In this document: positions 24,301-35,964 of the stretch, piece by piece
How positions within the stretch are numbered: the first letter of the stretch is position 1
Layout: the number at the start of each line of letters is the position of its first letter
NCBI GenBank assembly: GCA_030685235.1
Contig: MU839171.1
Coordinates: forward strand, 1 to 64,000
Direction: 5' to 3'
Origin: Copromyces sp. CBS 386.78
Taxonomy: Eukaryota > Ascomycota > Sordariomycetes > Sordariales > Sordariaceae
DNA: 64,000 bases
The notes under the pieces: generated by a model
Told to the model about the DNA's origin: nothing
The model's input: only the letters and a program-made list of their open reading frames with translations
Databases searched by the model: none
Position numbers and translations under genes: made by a program

Positions 24301-25047
24301 TTTCGATCCCTATAAAGTATAGTTAGCTATATATAATTAAGGCTAGACTTTTAATACTAACCGACGGATATTTATATATTAATTTAAGTATGTACAATCA
24401 AATCCTTATTTTCAATTAATAAGGTATTATTCCCCTCGTTCTATTCTTTTAATTATACCCCTTTATAATAACTAATAATATATTTATAGGGCGCTCGAAA
24501 TACCTTCGCTACGTCTACTATAATTTTATATTTACCTTATTTAAACGTATAAAAGGCAATTATAATTCTACCCTCTATAAGGAATGCGTCCTAAGCGTTA
24601 TTTACGATATTTTTAATATTAAAAGGCAGTTTATTAAAGTATAGATTAATATTTTACGTATCGTTAGCGGGTTTACGAAGCTAGGAAGGTATAGCGAGAA
24701 TAATAGAGATACCGCGGCGATGTTGTACTAAAGCGAAAGAGAGATAATAAGACCGAATAATTAAAGGGTATTGCAATTAATTAAAACTAATTGGACTATA
24801 TTAGGAGGCTCTGTAAATTGTACGCACGTAAAAATAGGTATAATTATCGATAATATTAATTGATAACGGACTCGAATTGTAATAAGGAAATTCGAAAGTA
24901 CAAATAATAATTACAGTCAAAGTATCAGGCAGTGCGAAGAATTTTTAGGCTGTATACAACTAAAAAAATATATAGTCCAACGGATATATATTAATTTACT
25001 ATCAAATTTGCAGGTAGGGAAGGTACCGCATTTTTCCGGTACGAATC
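21309..25047. repeat. Decayed AT-rich sequence of unknown origin between Gypsy elements 2 and 3
   Basis: RIP-like composition throughout. On the plus strand a reading direction with few interruptions can be followed at about 22250-23190, including a charged LKDEI-TLRKI-like segment near 22790, but I recognise no family. Miniature element B interrupts it at 23196-23635. From about 24660 to 25047 the sequence is less AT-rich, as if RIP damage were weaker there. It looks like the body of an older element into which element 2 inserted. Short frames at 21974-22159 and 23023-23235 (minus) are chance. Confidence 0.55.
23196..23635. mobile_element. Miniature inverted-repeat element, copy B (440 bp)
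   Basis: Terminal inverted repeats of 45 bp (23196-23240 and 23591-23635) consist of two tandem units, GAGAAACTCTATTCGCACGG.. and TAAAACTCTATTCGCACGG.., each 22-23 bp. Flanks carry a perfect 8-bp direct repeat TAAATTTA (23188-23195 and 23636-23643); because it is palindromic it could also be read as an extension of the inverted repeat. The interior is non-coding and visibly less RIP-damaged than its surroundings (for example CCGAGGTTTCCTTGGGCTACC near 23443). Confidence 0.92.
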
Positions 25048-25052
25048 AATAG

Positions 25053-25273
25053 TATCACAGGATTACCTGTGATGGCACTAGGTACTACATAGTCGAATCC
25101 ATTGGCCATTGGCCAATAGGACCGCATACACGCACCAGTAGACTTCGATCCCGGATCTAGGGTACGGTACAGCCTACCCTATATTTAGACCGCACTCCTC
25201 CCTCCTCCTTCTTTCCTTCTTCGTACAATTACGTATATTTAACTATACCCCTAATAGTATTATCCCTATAATA
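25053..25273 (+). repeat. 5' LTR of Gypsy element 3
   Basis: 221 bp, aligning end to end with 32155-32375. It contains a palindromic CATTGGCCATTGGCCAATAG near 25100, which includes ATTGG/CCAAT-box-like motifs and may be part of the original promoter. The left half is better preserved than the right half. Confidence 0.95.
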
Positions 25274-25699
25274 ATTAATTGTACCTATTATTATATTGTA
25301 CGCGTATATTTTAAAATAAATTCATCGCCGCCGTTATAAGTATTTCCGACGAGCCCGCGATTTCGTCGCACCGCGATATACCTCTCTCTTATTATACTAC
25401 GATATATTTCTTTCGTTATATTGTAATAGACTTCTTTTTCGTCGTTACAAGGTAGTTAATAAATATTGTTTACGTTATAAAATAATAAGCTTTTATACTA
25501 TAAAGTAGCAAGTACTAATTATAATTATTTAAATAGCGGTCCTTATTATTAATTTTAATATTATTATTTCTACGATTAACGCTATCGTTAACTTTAAGTA
25601 CGAATAATTATTCGAAAACGTTACGGAAACCTTTAATAGTATTACTCTCTAGTATTTAAGTAACTTAATTATAAAGGAAGTCCTTAATATTACTTCTAA

Positions 25700-28600
25700 A
25701 TTCGCTTAATATATTGTTTTTCCCTACGTTATTATTACTTTCGCTTAATTAATTTATATAGACTTAATTTAAGCTAATACGTTTGTTAGCGCCGTCTAAG
25801 ATTCCTTCGAAGCTGTTTACTAATAGATCGTTAATTAAGAAAGTATTATTATTAACCTTTAATAAAAATTCGCTAACTTTTAATAGGAGGTTTAATAATT
25901 CTATAATAATTTCGTTATAATTAACGAAATTAATATTAGATTTAAAAAGATTGCCGAAACCCAAATTAGGGCTCTTAAAAAAATTATTCGTAATAAAATC
26001 GCTATACTTATTTCCGTCCCTACTCCCGATTTTAACGATAAAAAAATAATTACCCTTAAATTCTATATTAATAAGGACCCCGCTACTTATATTAATGAGG
26101 ATACTTCTACTATTAAAAGAGCCGAAATTTTCTAGGATTAGAAAGATAAGATTTAATTATATTAATTTTAGGACGCCTAGTAATTTAATTAAAATAAATA
26201 TTATAAATTCGTTTAAATCCTTTCGTATTTCGGCAATAATATTTTTAAAACTTTAGCCCTCTACGTAATACTTATTATTAAAAAAGTAAATTTAACGAAA
26301 TAAAAGTAGGCAAGTAGAGAAACCTTCTTTAAATACTTCAATACGAAATATAATCCTATAGATTTCACTTTCGAAATACGTTAGGACTTCGAATCTTTAA
26401 AATATTTAAAAGTATTAAATAATTCGATTTCGAAGATAAATTTATTACTATTATTAATAAATATAATTTCAACGACGCTATAAAAATATATTATTTAAAA
26501 ATAAAAATTACGAATAAAATCCGTAATATTATTACCTATTAATAAAATACCCCGACTTATAATAATTTCGACGGATAGCTTACCTTTTATTGTAAATTCG
26601 CTACCAATTTAGAAGAGTGCGATTAGTATAATAAAATTAATATTTACTTTAAAATTAGTACTAGTACCGGTAATACTGCTACCCCTAAGCGTACTATTAA
26701 TTAAAGTAGTACTACTATAGATTTCGACGCTATAAACGCCGTTAACGTTCAATTATCCTATATAATTAATAAAGTAATTATCGATTATTGTATAAAGAAT
26801 AGATTTTATAAATACTACGCCTAAATTAGCTACTACGTTTACGAATACTATAATAATATTAATATTAATATCCTTAAGGAGTAAAAAGAGCGCGAATATT
26901 GTAACCGTTGCGCTAGAAGAGGTAATAATAATTATAGTAGACCCGTTATAAGTTAGACTAACTACGGTAATAACGGTAATAACGGCGCTCGCGTTAATGT
27001 TATTATTATTAGTAAGCCCGCCGTTCCCGTTGTACCCCCTGTTCTAATTCCCGTTTAATTTATAGAATATAGCGCGGGAAATATATTACCTCTCTATTAA
27101 ATCGCTTGGAAAAGCCGTCGTTTATAATAATAGAGGAGGAAGTAGATAATTTAATAGATTTAAAAGTAATTTAATTTAAAAATTTAAATTTAAATAATTA
27201 TAATAATAATTTTATTTTCCTCTTTATTTAAATTATTTATAGATTATATAATTAACGTAGTAAATATATTGCTCTAATTAATAGTAGATATTCCGCTCTT
27301 ATTTTTATCGATCGCAGTTTTACCGCCCGTTATACTATCCTACTATTGAAATTCCCTGAATTAAAGGCCTTATATTTAATAAATAATATATTTAAGAACT
27401 TTATTATTTATTATTATAAAGTCTAGCTACGGATCGGTTACTATATAAAAATAATTATTATATTAATTTATAACCTAGTTAACGACTATCCCGTTATTTT
27501 AAATATATTGTAGTTTAAATTTTATAACCTTATAATATTATAGTTAAATAGTATTATTACCTTTATTAACTACTATATAAACCGCTACTTTCTTGTGGAT
27601 CTATTACCCTCTTTATAGTACGCGCTTAAAGTTTAAAAATATATTTATACGCGTTATTACGAAATTATATAAAGTATAACCGAAGTAGTCGGCTTTAATA
27701 CCCTAATTATAGACCCCGTTCTTAATAATATTAAAGACGATATTACCCCTGATCCCGCCCCGGTCGTAGATACTACCCTAAATCCCGCCCTAATCGTAGA
27801 TATTATTATTGAAATTCCTAAGCGGACTAAGCTTATTATTTATTATACTATAGCCGGCTAACGAAGATCCGACCCTTACTACTACGTTGTAGTATATAAA
27901 ATATATTTTTCGAATAAATTAATTAATTCCGTAGATATTAAGGATATAACGGCCGCCAATTTTAACTGGTTATACGACAAATATTATTTACGAATATTCT
28001 ATATTTCGTACGTAGAATTCTATAAAATTTTAAAAGAGGCTAGGGCGGAAGAGGAAGCCCGGGCTAAAGAAGTAGAAGGGGGCGCCTTAGAACCTAAGGA
28101 ATATAAAAATAATAAAAGTATTATTAATAGAGGAGTAGGGATAGGAATTAAATATAATTATAATATACCTAACGGTTTAGCGAACCTTACTTTAGAGATG
28201 GAATAAGAAATTTGGGATAGTAACGGCGCTAAGTATAAAAAATTATTAGGCAAATATTATTATTTATAAATTAACGCTTATACTAGTAAAGGATTTAAGG
28301 TTGCTATTCGAATAGTAAAGATCGCTAAATATATTTATTTTAATAGTAATATAAATAAAGATTTCGAACGTTGTAAGGCTATTAAATTCGCCGTTAATAT
28401 TATAAAAGAAGACGTAACTAAATTTTATAAGAAGGCTAATAAACTGCCTAAGACCGACGTCCAAATTAAAGAAAATTTTCCTAAATAATATTAGAATTAC
28501 TTCGACGTTTTTAAACTTTATAATATAATAGTCTTACCCCCCTACTACTCTTATAATTTTAAAATTGAATTCCGCTTAGGAGAATAGGCGCCCTATATAA

Positions 28601-31600
28601 AATTAAAGGCGTTTAACCCCAACGAATTAAATATAATTAAAAAGTAAATCGACGAAAAGTTTTATAATAAATTTATCCGTCCTTCGTAATTAAAAGCCGC
28701 TTCCTAAATTTTATTAGTATAAAAGTTAGGCGGAGGTATTAAAATTTATATAAATTATAGGGGGATTAATAACATTACTTTTAAAAGTTGTTATTTACTC
28801 CCTTAAATTAAAGAAACCCTTAATACTATTTATAAAGTAAAGATTTTTATTAAATTAAATATTATTGCCGCTTTTAATTGTATTCGCATTATAAAAGGAT
28901 ACGAATAGCTAATAGCGTTTATTACCCGTTTTAACCTATTTAAATTATTTATCTATTTATTCAGTTTATAAAGAATATTTAATATATTTTAAAATTATAT
29001 TAATAATATTTTGTATAATATTTTAAATATTTATATAACCGCTTACTTAAATAATATTTTCATTTTTTTAAATAACAAAGAAGATTATTAAAAGTACATA
29101 AACGATATTTTTACTTATTTAAAAAAAGTTAGCCTATAGGTCGATATTAATAAGTACGAATTTTATATTAAGAAAATTAAATATTTTAAACTAATTATTA
29201 TATTAAGCGGTATTAAAATAGATTTAATAAAAATTAAAACTATTATAAATTAATAACCCCCAACGTTAAAGAAACTTTTATAGAATTTCCTAGGGTTTAT
29301 TAATTTCTATCGTCGTTTTATTAAAAATTTCTCAACAATAGCGGCATTATTATATAACCTTACAAAAAAGGACGCGGAATAATTATAAACTATAATATAG
29401 TAATCCGCTTTTAAAACTTTAAAAGCCGCGTTTATTAGCGGACTAACCTTACAAATTTATAATTAATTTAGGAAAACAGTCGTCGAAACCGATACTTCGA
29501 ACTAAGCTTTTAAAAGTATCCTTTCCTAATACGGGGATAATAGCGAACTCTACCTAATTACGTACTTTTTAATATAATACTTAATAGCGGAATATAATTA
29601 TAATATTTATAATAAGGAATTCTTCGCTATTATTAAAATATTAGAGGAGTAACGCTTAAAATTGGAAGGTACCTAATAACCTTTTAATATTATTACAAAT
29701 TATAAGAATTTAAAGACCTTTACAATAAATAAGTAATTTATACCCCACTATATATAGTAATTATAATTCCTATTACAATTTAATTTTTCAATCCTCTATA
29801 CGTTAGGGTTATAGAATCTCCGCCCCAATATACTAAGTAAAAAGCTAAAAGATATACTTCTAAATATAAATAATTACCGTTTAAAAGTAAGAAATTGTAA
29901 ATTTATCAACCCTACCCACTTTAAAGAGGGGTACCTCTCCCTATCGATTATAATAATTAGTAACGACCTCGATTTCAATAAAGAAATATTCTTATTATTC
30001 CTAAATACTTTAGAGGAGCCGGATAAATTAATTAATAATATTATTAACGAAAATTATAATTAATCGACTTTAATATAGGAGGCCGTTAATTACTTAAAGG
30101 ATTTAAATTATACTAAATAGCGCTCCTATATTAGGAAGAAGCTTAAAATCGCTTTTATTAAATATTCTACGACGGGAAGTAAAATTTATTATAGAGGAAG
30201 GGTATTTATTAATTTTAATAATATTATTACTTATTTACTATTAATTTACCGTACTTATTTATTACTAACGGCCGGCTATTTAAGTAAGGATAAAATATAA
30301 GTATAAATAAACGAATATTAGTATTAATTAGGTATAACGGAGGCTATTAAAGCCTATTATAAAAGTTGCTTAATATATTTTAAAATAAAAGTATTACGAC
30401 GGGCTAAAGTAAATTACTTTAAACCTATATTAACGGCTTACATATTATAAATTAATATATTAATTAATTATATTTCCCCTTTACTAGAAAGCCTTTATTT
30501 AGGTTAAAAATTCAAATATATCGCTATTATTATAGATTGCTTAATAAAAATACGTTACTATATCCCAATTATTATTATAGAAGTAGAAGAATTAGCGGAC
30601 TATTTTATTAACTATATTTATACCTTTTATACTTTATTTAATACCGTTATTTCTAATTGCAGTACCTAATTTATATTTTTATTCTAATTTATAATCTATA
30701 AATATTTAATTATTAAAAAATTATTAAATTCCGTTTTCTACCTATAAATTAATATTTAAATAGAATATATTAATATAGAAATAGAATAATATCTACGTAT
30801 TTTTATTAATTAGGTAAAAACGGACTAAATACAATGGCTACTACTAATAGAATTCGTAGGAAATAATATAGTATTATTAATTATAAGTATAACCCCCTTT
30901 TTTATTAATTACAATTTTTACCTCCGTATAAGCATCGAACCCGTAGCGGTCGTACCGTTAAAAAGTTTTTCGCTAATATAGTAGAAGGAATATATAAAGG
31001 CTAATAAACTATTTATTTATTTCGAAGCTATTTAGGATTATGTACGTACCTTTACGAAGAAGGTATAAAACCGGTACGAAGCTAACGCTAATGAAAATTA
31101 ATTTAATATACCGAAATATTGTATTAGGGATCCCGTTTTACTTAATACAATTAATTTTAATAATGGTAAATTATATAATAAATTATCCTTATAATAAAAG
31201 GGCTCCTTTAAAGTAAATTAGATACGATCTTATAATATTAAACTAATTTTACCTATTAATATAAAATATTCGCTAGTATTCTACGTCTTTATAGTAAAAC
31301 TTTACTATAAAGGTTTCCCTAACTAAACCAACTTATAAAGCGACGTACGAACTAACGAAAGTAGAATTATAATTAGAATAGATAATTACGAAGAGGTAAC
31401 GGAATAGGAATTTAATAAGCTTTTAAATTATTTTTAATAAAGAGGTAATTATTATTAGTTTTATATTATAAAATAAAAATATTATAATCCTACTAACGAA
31501 CCCCTCGACAATATTAAGGGAGTAAGGGATTCCATTATCGTATTTTACTACGATTACCTAAATACCCCCATCCCGCCAACAATTCAAAACTAGCTAGAAA
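25700..31600 (+). pseudogene. Gag-pol remnant of Gypsy element 3
   Basis: Gag-like region about 25740-27060, with a degraded zinc knuckle near 26790-26855. Protease-like region about 27230-27600 (IALINSRYSALIFI-like block near 27270). Reverse transcriptase about 28600-29300 (INYRGINNIT near 28750, IKLNIIAAFN near 28850, TAYLNNIFIF near 29035, the last a YLDD-type block with D-to-N changes). RNase H about 29400-29720, integrase about 30230-31000, and a chromodomain-like tail about 31380-31580. Stops and Cys-to-Tyr or Asp-to-Asn changes are those expected from RIP. Confidence 0.88.
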
Positions 31601-32154
31601 TTAAAACTATACTTTAAGAGCGGACCTTAAAACGGAGGGCCTTAATACCCTAAATACGCTATACGGCGTCGCTCGCACCCCAAATACGCTATATAACGTC
31701 GCCCACACCATAAATACGCTATACGGCATCCCTAACCCCGTCCCCGAAACGTTTTAAATATATTACCGACTTAAAGGAGCAAATTAATACTACTATAGCG
31801 GATATTGCAATAGGCCGCGAGGGAGAAGCTACAGTCGAGTTAGTAAACCGGGAATTCGAGCTCTTATCCGAAGAGGATTCAAAGAAGATAAATAAATTCT
31901 TTTACAAAGTATTTAAAAGGTTAACGGAGGTTTAATAAGGAAAGCGGCCCCCAACAAGGAACGTAGAAATATAATTGGAAGCTAGAACCTACTAGTAAGG
32001 TAACAATAATATTCGATTACGGATCACAGGCATTGAATTATAAATTAAGGAGTTAGAAGATAGGGATTGAAATTAAAATAAAATTCTATTATTTTATATA
32101 TATATATTAGATAGATCGTTTAAAACTCTATAAACTTCTTTTGCAAAGAGGTAA

Positions 32155-32375
32155 TATTATAGGATTACTTATAATGGCACTAGGTATTATATAGTCGAAT
32201 CTATTGGCTATTGGCCAATAGGACCGTATATACGCACCAGTAGACCTCGGTCCCGGATCCAGGGCACAGTACAGCCTGCCCTATATCTAAACCGCACTCC
32301 TCCCTCCTCCTTCTTTCCTTCCTCGTACAACTACGTATATCCAACCATACCCTCAACGGTATCATCCCCGTAATA
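32155..32375 (+). repeat. 3' LTR of Gypsy element 3
   Basis: 221-bp partner of 25053-25273. Its right half keeps C and G (for example CGGTCCCGGATCCAGGGC and CAACCATACCCTCAACGG), while its left half is more mutated. Target duplication AATAG follows at 32376-32380. Confidence 0.95.
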
Positions 32376-32380
32376 AATAG

Positions 32381-33773
32381 TCATGTACGATTCAATATCC
32401 CTGACTAGTAGCCAAGCTAGTCTCTCATAATAACGACGCTCTCCAAATTGTCAGCCCCCATTTTTTCCCCTGCGGATCCGCCCCGCTTTTCGGCCGCCAC
32501 AGCAGAGCATGTAGCGCGTGGCTTGGAACCTGCGGGTCTAAATAGTGTAACATTGTGATTGGTGGGGGTGGGGTTCATTTGGTCCCGTAAGGAATTCCAA
32601 GACTGCGATGGTCCGAGCGGAGGTGGCTGAGTGAATGAGACTAGGCCAAGCTGCTAGTCAGAGGTAGTCTCTATCACATTGACCCCCGTCGACTCCCTTC
32701 AGCGGACCCGCCCGGTGGGTGGGGTCGCGAGTGGGGTTTCGGAGGCCCAGCTGAGTCTGACTGAGACTACCGCATACACTCACTCAATTTGATTTTACTT
32801 GTTTTCAGACTAGGCCTTACATAGTAAAGCGGGCGCCCAGCTGCAAGCGGCTGTAACCTCTGGGCGCTGAAAAGTGGGCATGTAAACGTGGCTGAACAAG
32901 TGGCAGGGCTGTCAACGTCGCTTAGCTGCACGGCGCCTCGCTTATATACCCAGATCGGGCAATGTGGACCTGTTTGAGCAAAATCAAATTGAGCGAGTGT
33001 ATGCGGTAAGTCAGAGGGTCGGTTTTGAAGACCTGACGAGTAGCCCATTCTTGCGCGCCGACCCCGCATAGGCGCCCCATACCGTCCCATACGGAACGAC
33101 TTCCGGATAGGTCGAGAACCCGACATCTCCATTTCGCGTCCTGCCGTGCCTGTGATGCTGCGCCGGTGCTATCGCCGACTTCGTCACGTAGCCTCATGTT
33201 TTCTGCTGCACGCATGAGCGTCGGCTAGGATCGCGGCGGCCTTCCGGCGGGGAACCACGAGCACGGTACCCATTCTACGGTCCCGTCTTGCCCGATGGCC
33301 TCGCGTCACTCCCCTTGCCCATTCACGATGTCGATCACTATAAGGGAACAGAGATCCCGATCCCTCCATGAAGGTTAGCATGTAGTCTACTAGTCTTTGC
33401 TGTCGGTAGTTGAACTACCCAGTGCTTCGTTCTAAATCCAATTTCATAACATCTGTATTTCCCTCCATGTCCACCGTCTTTTCTTCTTCAGCTTTGCTCT
33501 CTCTATACCCTCAATAACCATTCGCAAGCCGCATACGAGTACGGTGTGTGAAAGCGTATGTACCCTTCTCAGTTTCTTGGCTGTCTTGTTGCCGAGCCAG
33601 GATGTGAGTAAATATCCTCCAACACCTCATCATATGAATGATTTGAGCTCATTGATGGCTGACCGTTGCCGCTCTTATCTCATAGACATCGGAGACTTTC
33701 TCTGAAGCTTTTCGCAGAGCTGCAGCTGAAAAAAAGTCTTTGCCAAACACACAAGTCTCAACACTTGCCCATC
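32381..33773. other. Gene-free transition between transposon block and gene-rich DNA
   Basis: Normal base composition begins at 32381. Reading frames here (for example minus 32767-33132 and 32922-33215) have no recognisable protein and overlap one another. The notable structure is a long inverted repeat at 32768-33008. An intron-like segment near 33604-33685 (GTGAGT donor, GCTGAC branch, CATAG acceptor) may belong to the 5' end or leader of the DUF3712 gene. Confidence 0.6.
32768..33008. repeat. Inverted repeat, 32-bp arms, with an inner 8-bp stem
   Basis: The left arm 32768-32799 (starting TACCGCATACACTC) is matched in inverse orientation by 32977-33008, with only two mismatches, both A/G transitions. 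The 177-bp centre holds a second, shorter stem (32833-32840 with 32870-32877, GCGCCCAG/CTGGGCGC). It may be a solo miniature element remnant or a structured transcript. No flanking direct repeat was seen. Confidence 0.7.
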
Positions 33774-34717
33774 ATGGACAGCGTCGTTCAGTATCTGCTC
33801 AACCACTCGCGGTTGGAGATCACACTAGCCAGGATAACAGAATGTACAACCGAGTTAGTTTTCCATTTCATCTCAAGTCTCACCCTTTCCACACCCTTGA
33901 CTGACAATTCTCTCCTCCTCCCCACCCCTCCAAACAGTAGCTTCAACCTCTCGGTAGAATCTCAAGTAACGGCCACTGGCCCGGTCGGCTCCATAATCGA
34001 CCCCATGCTCGTCGACCTAGTCTACCTGGACCGAGAATTCGGCAAGATGCAGCTGCCGAGGGTGAAGACGCGCTTCAACGGCGCCCACGTGCACTTTTAC
34101 GACCAGACCATCCACGTCTCCGACATGCCCATCTGGCTGCAGCTCTTGTCGGACCTCACCCACAACGAGAAGCTGGTGTACCAGCTCCGCAACGGCGAGG
34201 CCCATCTCAAGGGGCCCTTTGGGACGACGGCGCAGTGCGGGTACAACAAGGATATCCACATGTTGGGAATGAACGGGTTCCCGGCCCTGATCAAGGATGT
34301 GGATCAAGAAGAAGGAAAGTGGTAATGACCATGAGGAATCTGAACACCTTTGAGATTGATTATGGGCCGACGGTCTTTGAGATCCAGGAGGGCGGAGAGG
34401 AAGGGCAATGGAGGACGGTTGCGAGGTTGAAGGGAGATTTCTTTACTAAGAGGGGGGAGTTTCATGTTCCCTTTGAGGTCGAGACGGTATCTTTGGACGA
34501 TGACATCGACCATGCTGACGGAGATGAGGTGAACGGGAGTGGGATAAGTCCAGCAGCAAAGAAGTTGGGGTTGGACGTGGAAAAGACATATTATTTCCAA
34601 GGGATCAGAACGGAGAAGGAGGGAGCATGGACAAATGAGGCGATCAAGTTTATTCGAAGTCCGATCGTGTTGACGGAAAAGTTTGTTTCTTTTGTACTGA
34701 GAGGTCAGATGGGATGA
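33774..34717 (+). CDS. DUF3712-family protein, apparently frameshifted
   Basis: The product resembles the fungal DUF3712 family of membrane-anchored extracellular beta-rich proteins of unknown function. Exon 1 is 33774-33853, intron 33854-33937 (GTTAGT...CAG, 84 nt, no stop in frame), exon 2 from 33938. The core reads SFNLSVESQV, then ATGPVGSIIDPM, then GMNGFPALIKDVD. At about 34309-34319 homology moves into the -1 frame (VVMTMRNLNTFEIDYGP onward) and runs to a stop at 34717. The shift falls in an AAGAAGAAGG run, so it is either a real one-base loss or an assembly error. The usual N-terminal membrane segment was not found, so the start is uncertain; the frame stays open upstream to about 33666. 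It is the first gene after the RIP block. Confidence 0.6.
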
Positions 34718-35964
34718 AATCGAAGTAAAGGGTTATTCGGGGTTTAGATTCAGGGGAAGTAAACAAACTCCAGATGCCTTGAAATGATGTGTTCTTTTCT
34801 GTTTGCTGTTGGTTGCTCTTGCTGTTACTACATAGAGGCCACGGCAAAATTGCCAACCATTTCGTTCGTTGCAGGCCTTCCTTCCACTTCAATTGGTAGG
34901 TCGCAGCCGAAAGGAGCACATGGGAATCTGGAAGGCACGGTGCAGATGAAGCCAAGCCCAAAATTGGGAGGGGGAAGCTGCAAATGTAATTTTATACGAG
35001 GGGTCCAAAACGCAACAGTGTCCTTAAGGTATGCCTGTGATGCAGAAGACATAATGCCTTATGTTTCAACACCAGGTTTGTGGCGGCTCAACACTTACGC
35101 AGATGGAAGTTGACATGGAAACATCAGAAATTGTCCGATGAAACGGAGCTCTTGAAGCTCTCCCAAGCTCTCCCGTCGCTCCGGGAGATCCATCGCTCTC
35201 TCTGTTTTAGAGCATGGAGTCCAGGGTCAGCCCAGTGGAATGGCACCCCACAAAATGAACGAGCGGCCTTGTTGGATGTGGACTTACTGGCCAATCAGAT
35301 TGCAGTCCTGTAACGCTGCGCCCTGCGGGCCCCAGAGGCCACGAAGAACAAGTGTCAACGAGATGCATCATCCTTCCTCCCCCTTCACAGCTCATCTGCT
35401 TTGGAGCTTTCTTCGCAACCTCCACCCCATTTTACAGTTTCGTCTTTCTTACAAGGACGAGCTTTCAGCCACACCCGGCAGCCCCCTTTGTTTCCTTCTC
35501 ACCCCTCCATTTCCGACCCTTTCTGCACGCAATCGTGTTCTCCTTTCGGCGGCACATCGTCGATTGTTTGGGCTTCGACCTTTTCCGGACACTTTGATCT
35601 TCACGTCCACTTTCCACATTCCTCTTCATTGCCTGACGTCTTGATCTCCAAGCATCAGCTGGGAACAAAGGTACCTTGTTGACTTCGAGAATCCTCTTCT
35701 CTGACAAGGCCCACGGTTCCCCCCGGCCCCCGTCCTGTTATATTCTTAGTACCTTGTCCCTTTACATCACCCACTTCCTTAACTACACTACCACGCGTCC
35801 ATTTCCACACTCTCTTTAAACCCATCTTTTGGAACCCTCCATGATCGGCCTCGCCATCTAAACCACCACCTACCACATTACCCGATCCTAGATTGATTTG
35901 ATCCATCTCGTCCACGCCCACGATCGATCGAGACACTTGAAGCTCCGTTGAGCAAACTTGCACC
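34718..35964. other. Intergenic region upstream of PMT2
   Basis: No supported gene. The right part (about 35380-35960) is pyrimidine-rich on the plus strand, typical of promoters and leaders of highly expressed filamentous-fungal genes. Overlapping short frames in all six readings result from this skew. No clear TATA box was found. Confidence 0.6.

Larger units (their letters stand above)
25053..32375 (+). mobile_element. Complete Gypsy-type LTR retrotransposon 3, RIP-dead, at the edge of the AT-rich block
   Basis: Two 221-bp LTRs (25053-25273, 32155-32375) bound a 7.3-kb element. It is flanked by a perfect 5-bp target duplication AATAG (25048-25052 and 32376-32380). LTR ends derive from TGTCAC...GTGACA, as in element 2. 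Gag, protease, reverse transcriptase, RNase H, integrase and a chromodomain-like tail can be read in order, with RIP stops. The right target duplication is the last repeat-derived sequence in the window; normal-composition DNA follows at once. Confidence 0.96.
1..32380. repeat. RIP-mutated, AT-rich transposon block (heterochromatin-like)
   Basis: Almost the whole stretch is AT-rich, with runs of TA, TAA and TAG. Reading frames that clearly derive from retrotransposon polyproteins are interrupted every few codons by TAA/TAG, where the family has CAA/CAG/TGG. Homologous copies inside the block (LTR pairs, two LINE copies) differ mostly by C-to-T and G-to-A transitions. This is the signature of repeat-induced point mutation, known from Neurospora and relatives. 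Such blocks are normally H3K9me3/DNA-methylated heterochromatin; that state is inferred. The block ends abruptly at 32,380. The short reading frames inside it (for example 6550-6765, 25764-25964, 28264-28464) are transposon remnants or chance. Confidence 0.95.

Noticed and set aside
32600..32710. Possible tRNA (GGTGGCTGAGTGA resembles a Ser/Leu D-arm)
   Set aside because: No matching acceptor stem, anticodon loop or T-arm could be folded around it.
32767..33132. 121-codon minus-strand frame next to the transposon border
   Set aside because: It overlaps other frames, spans most of an inverted repeat, and has no domain or splice support.
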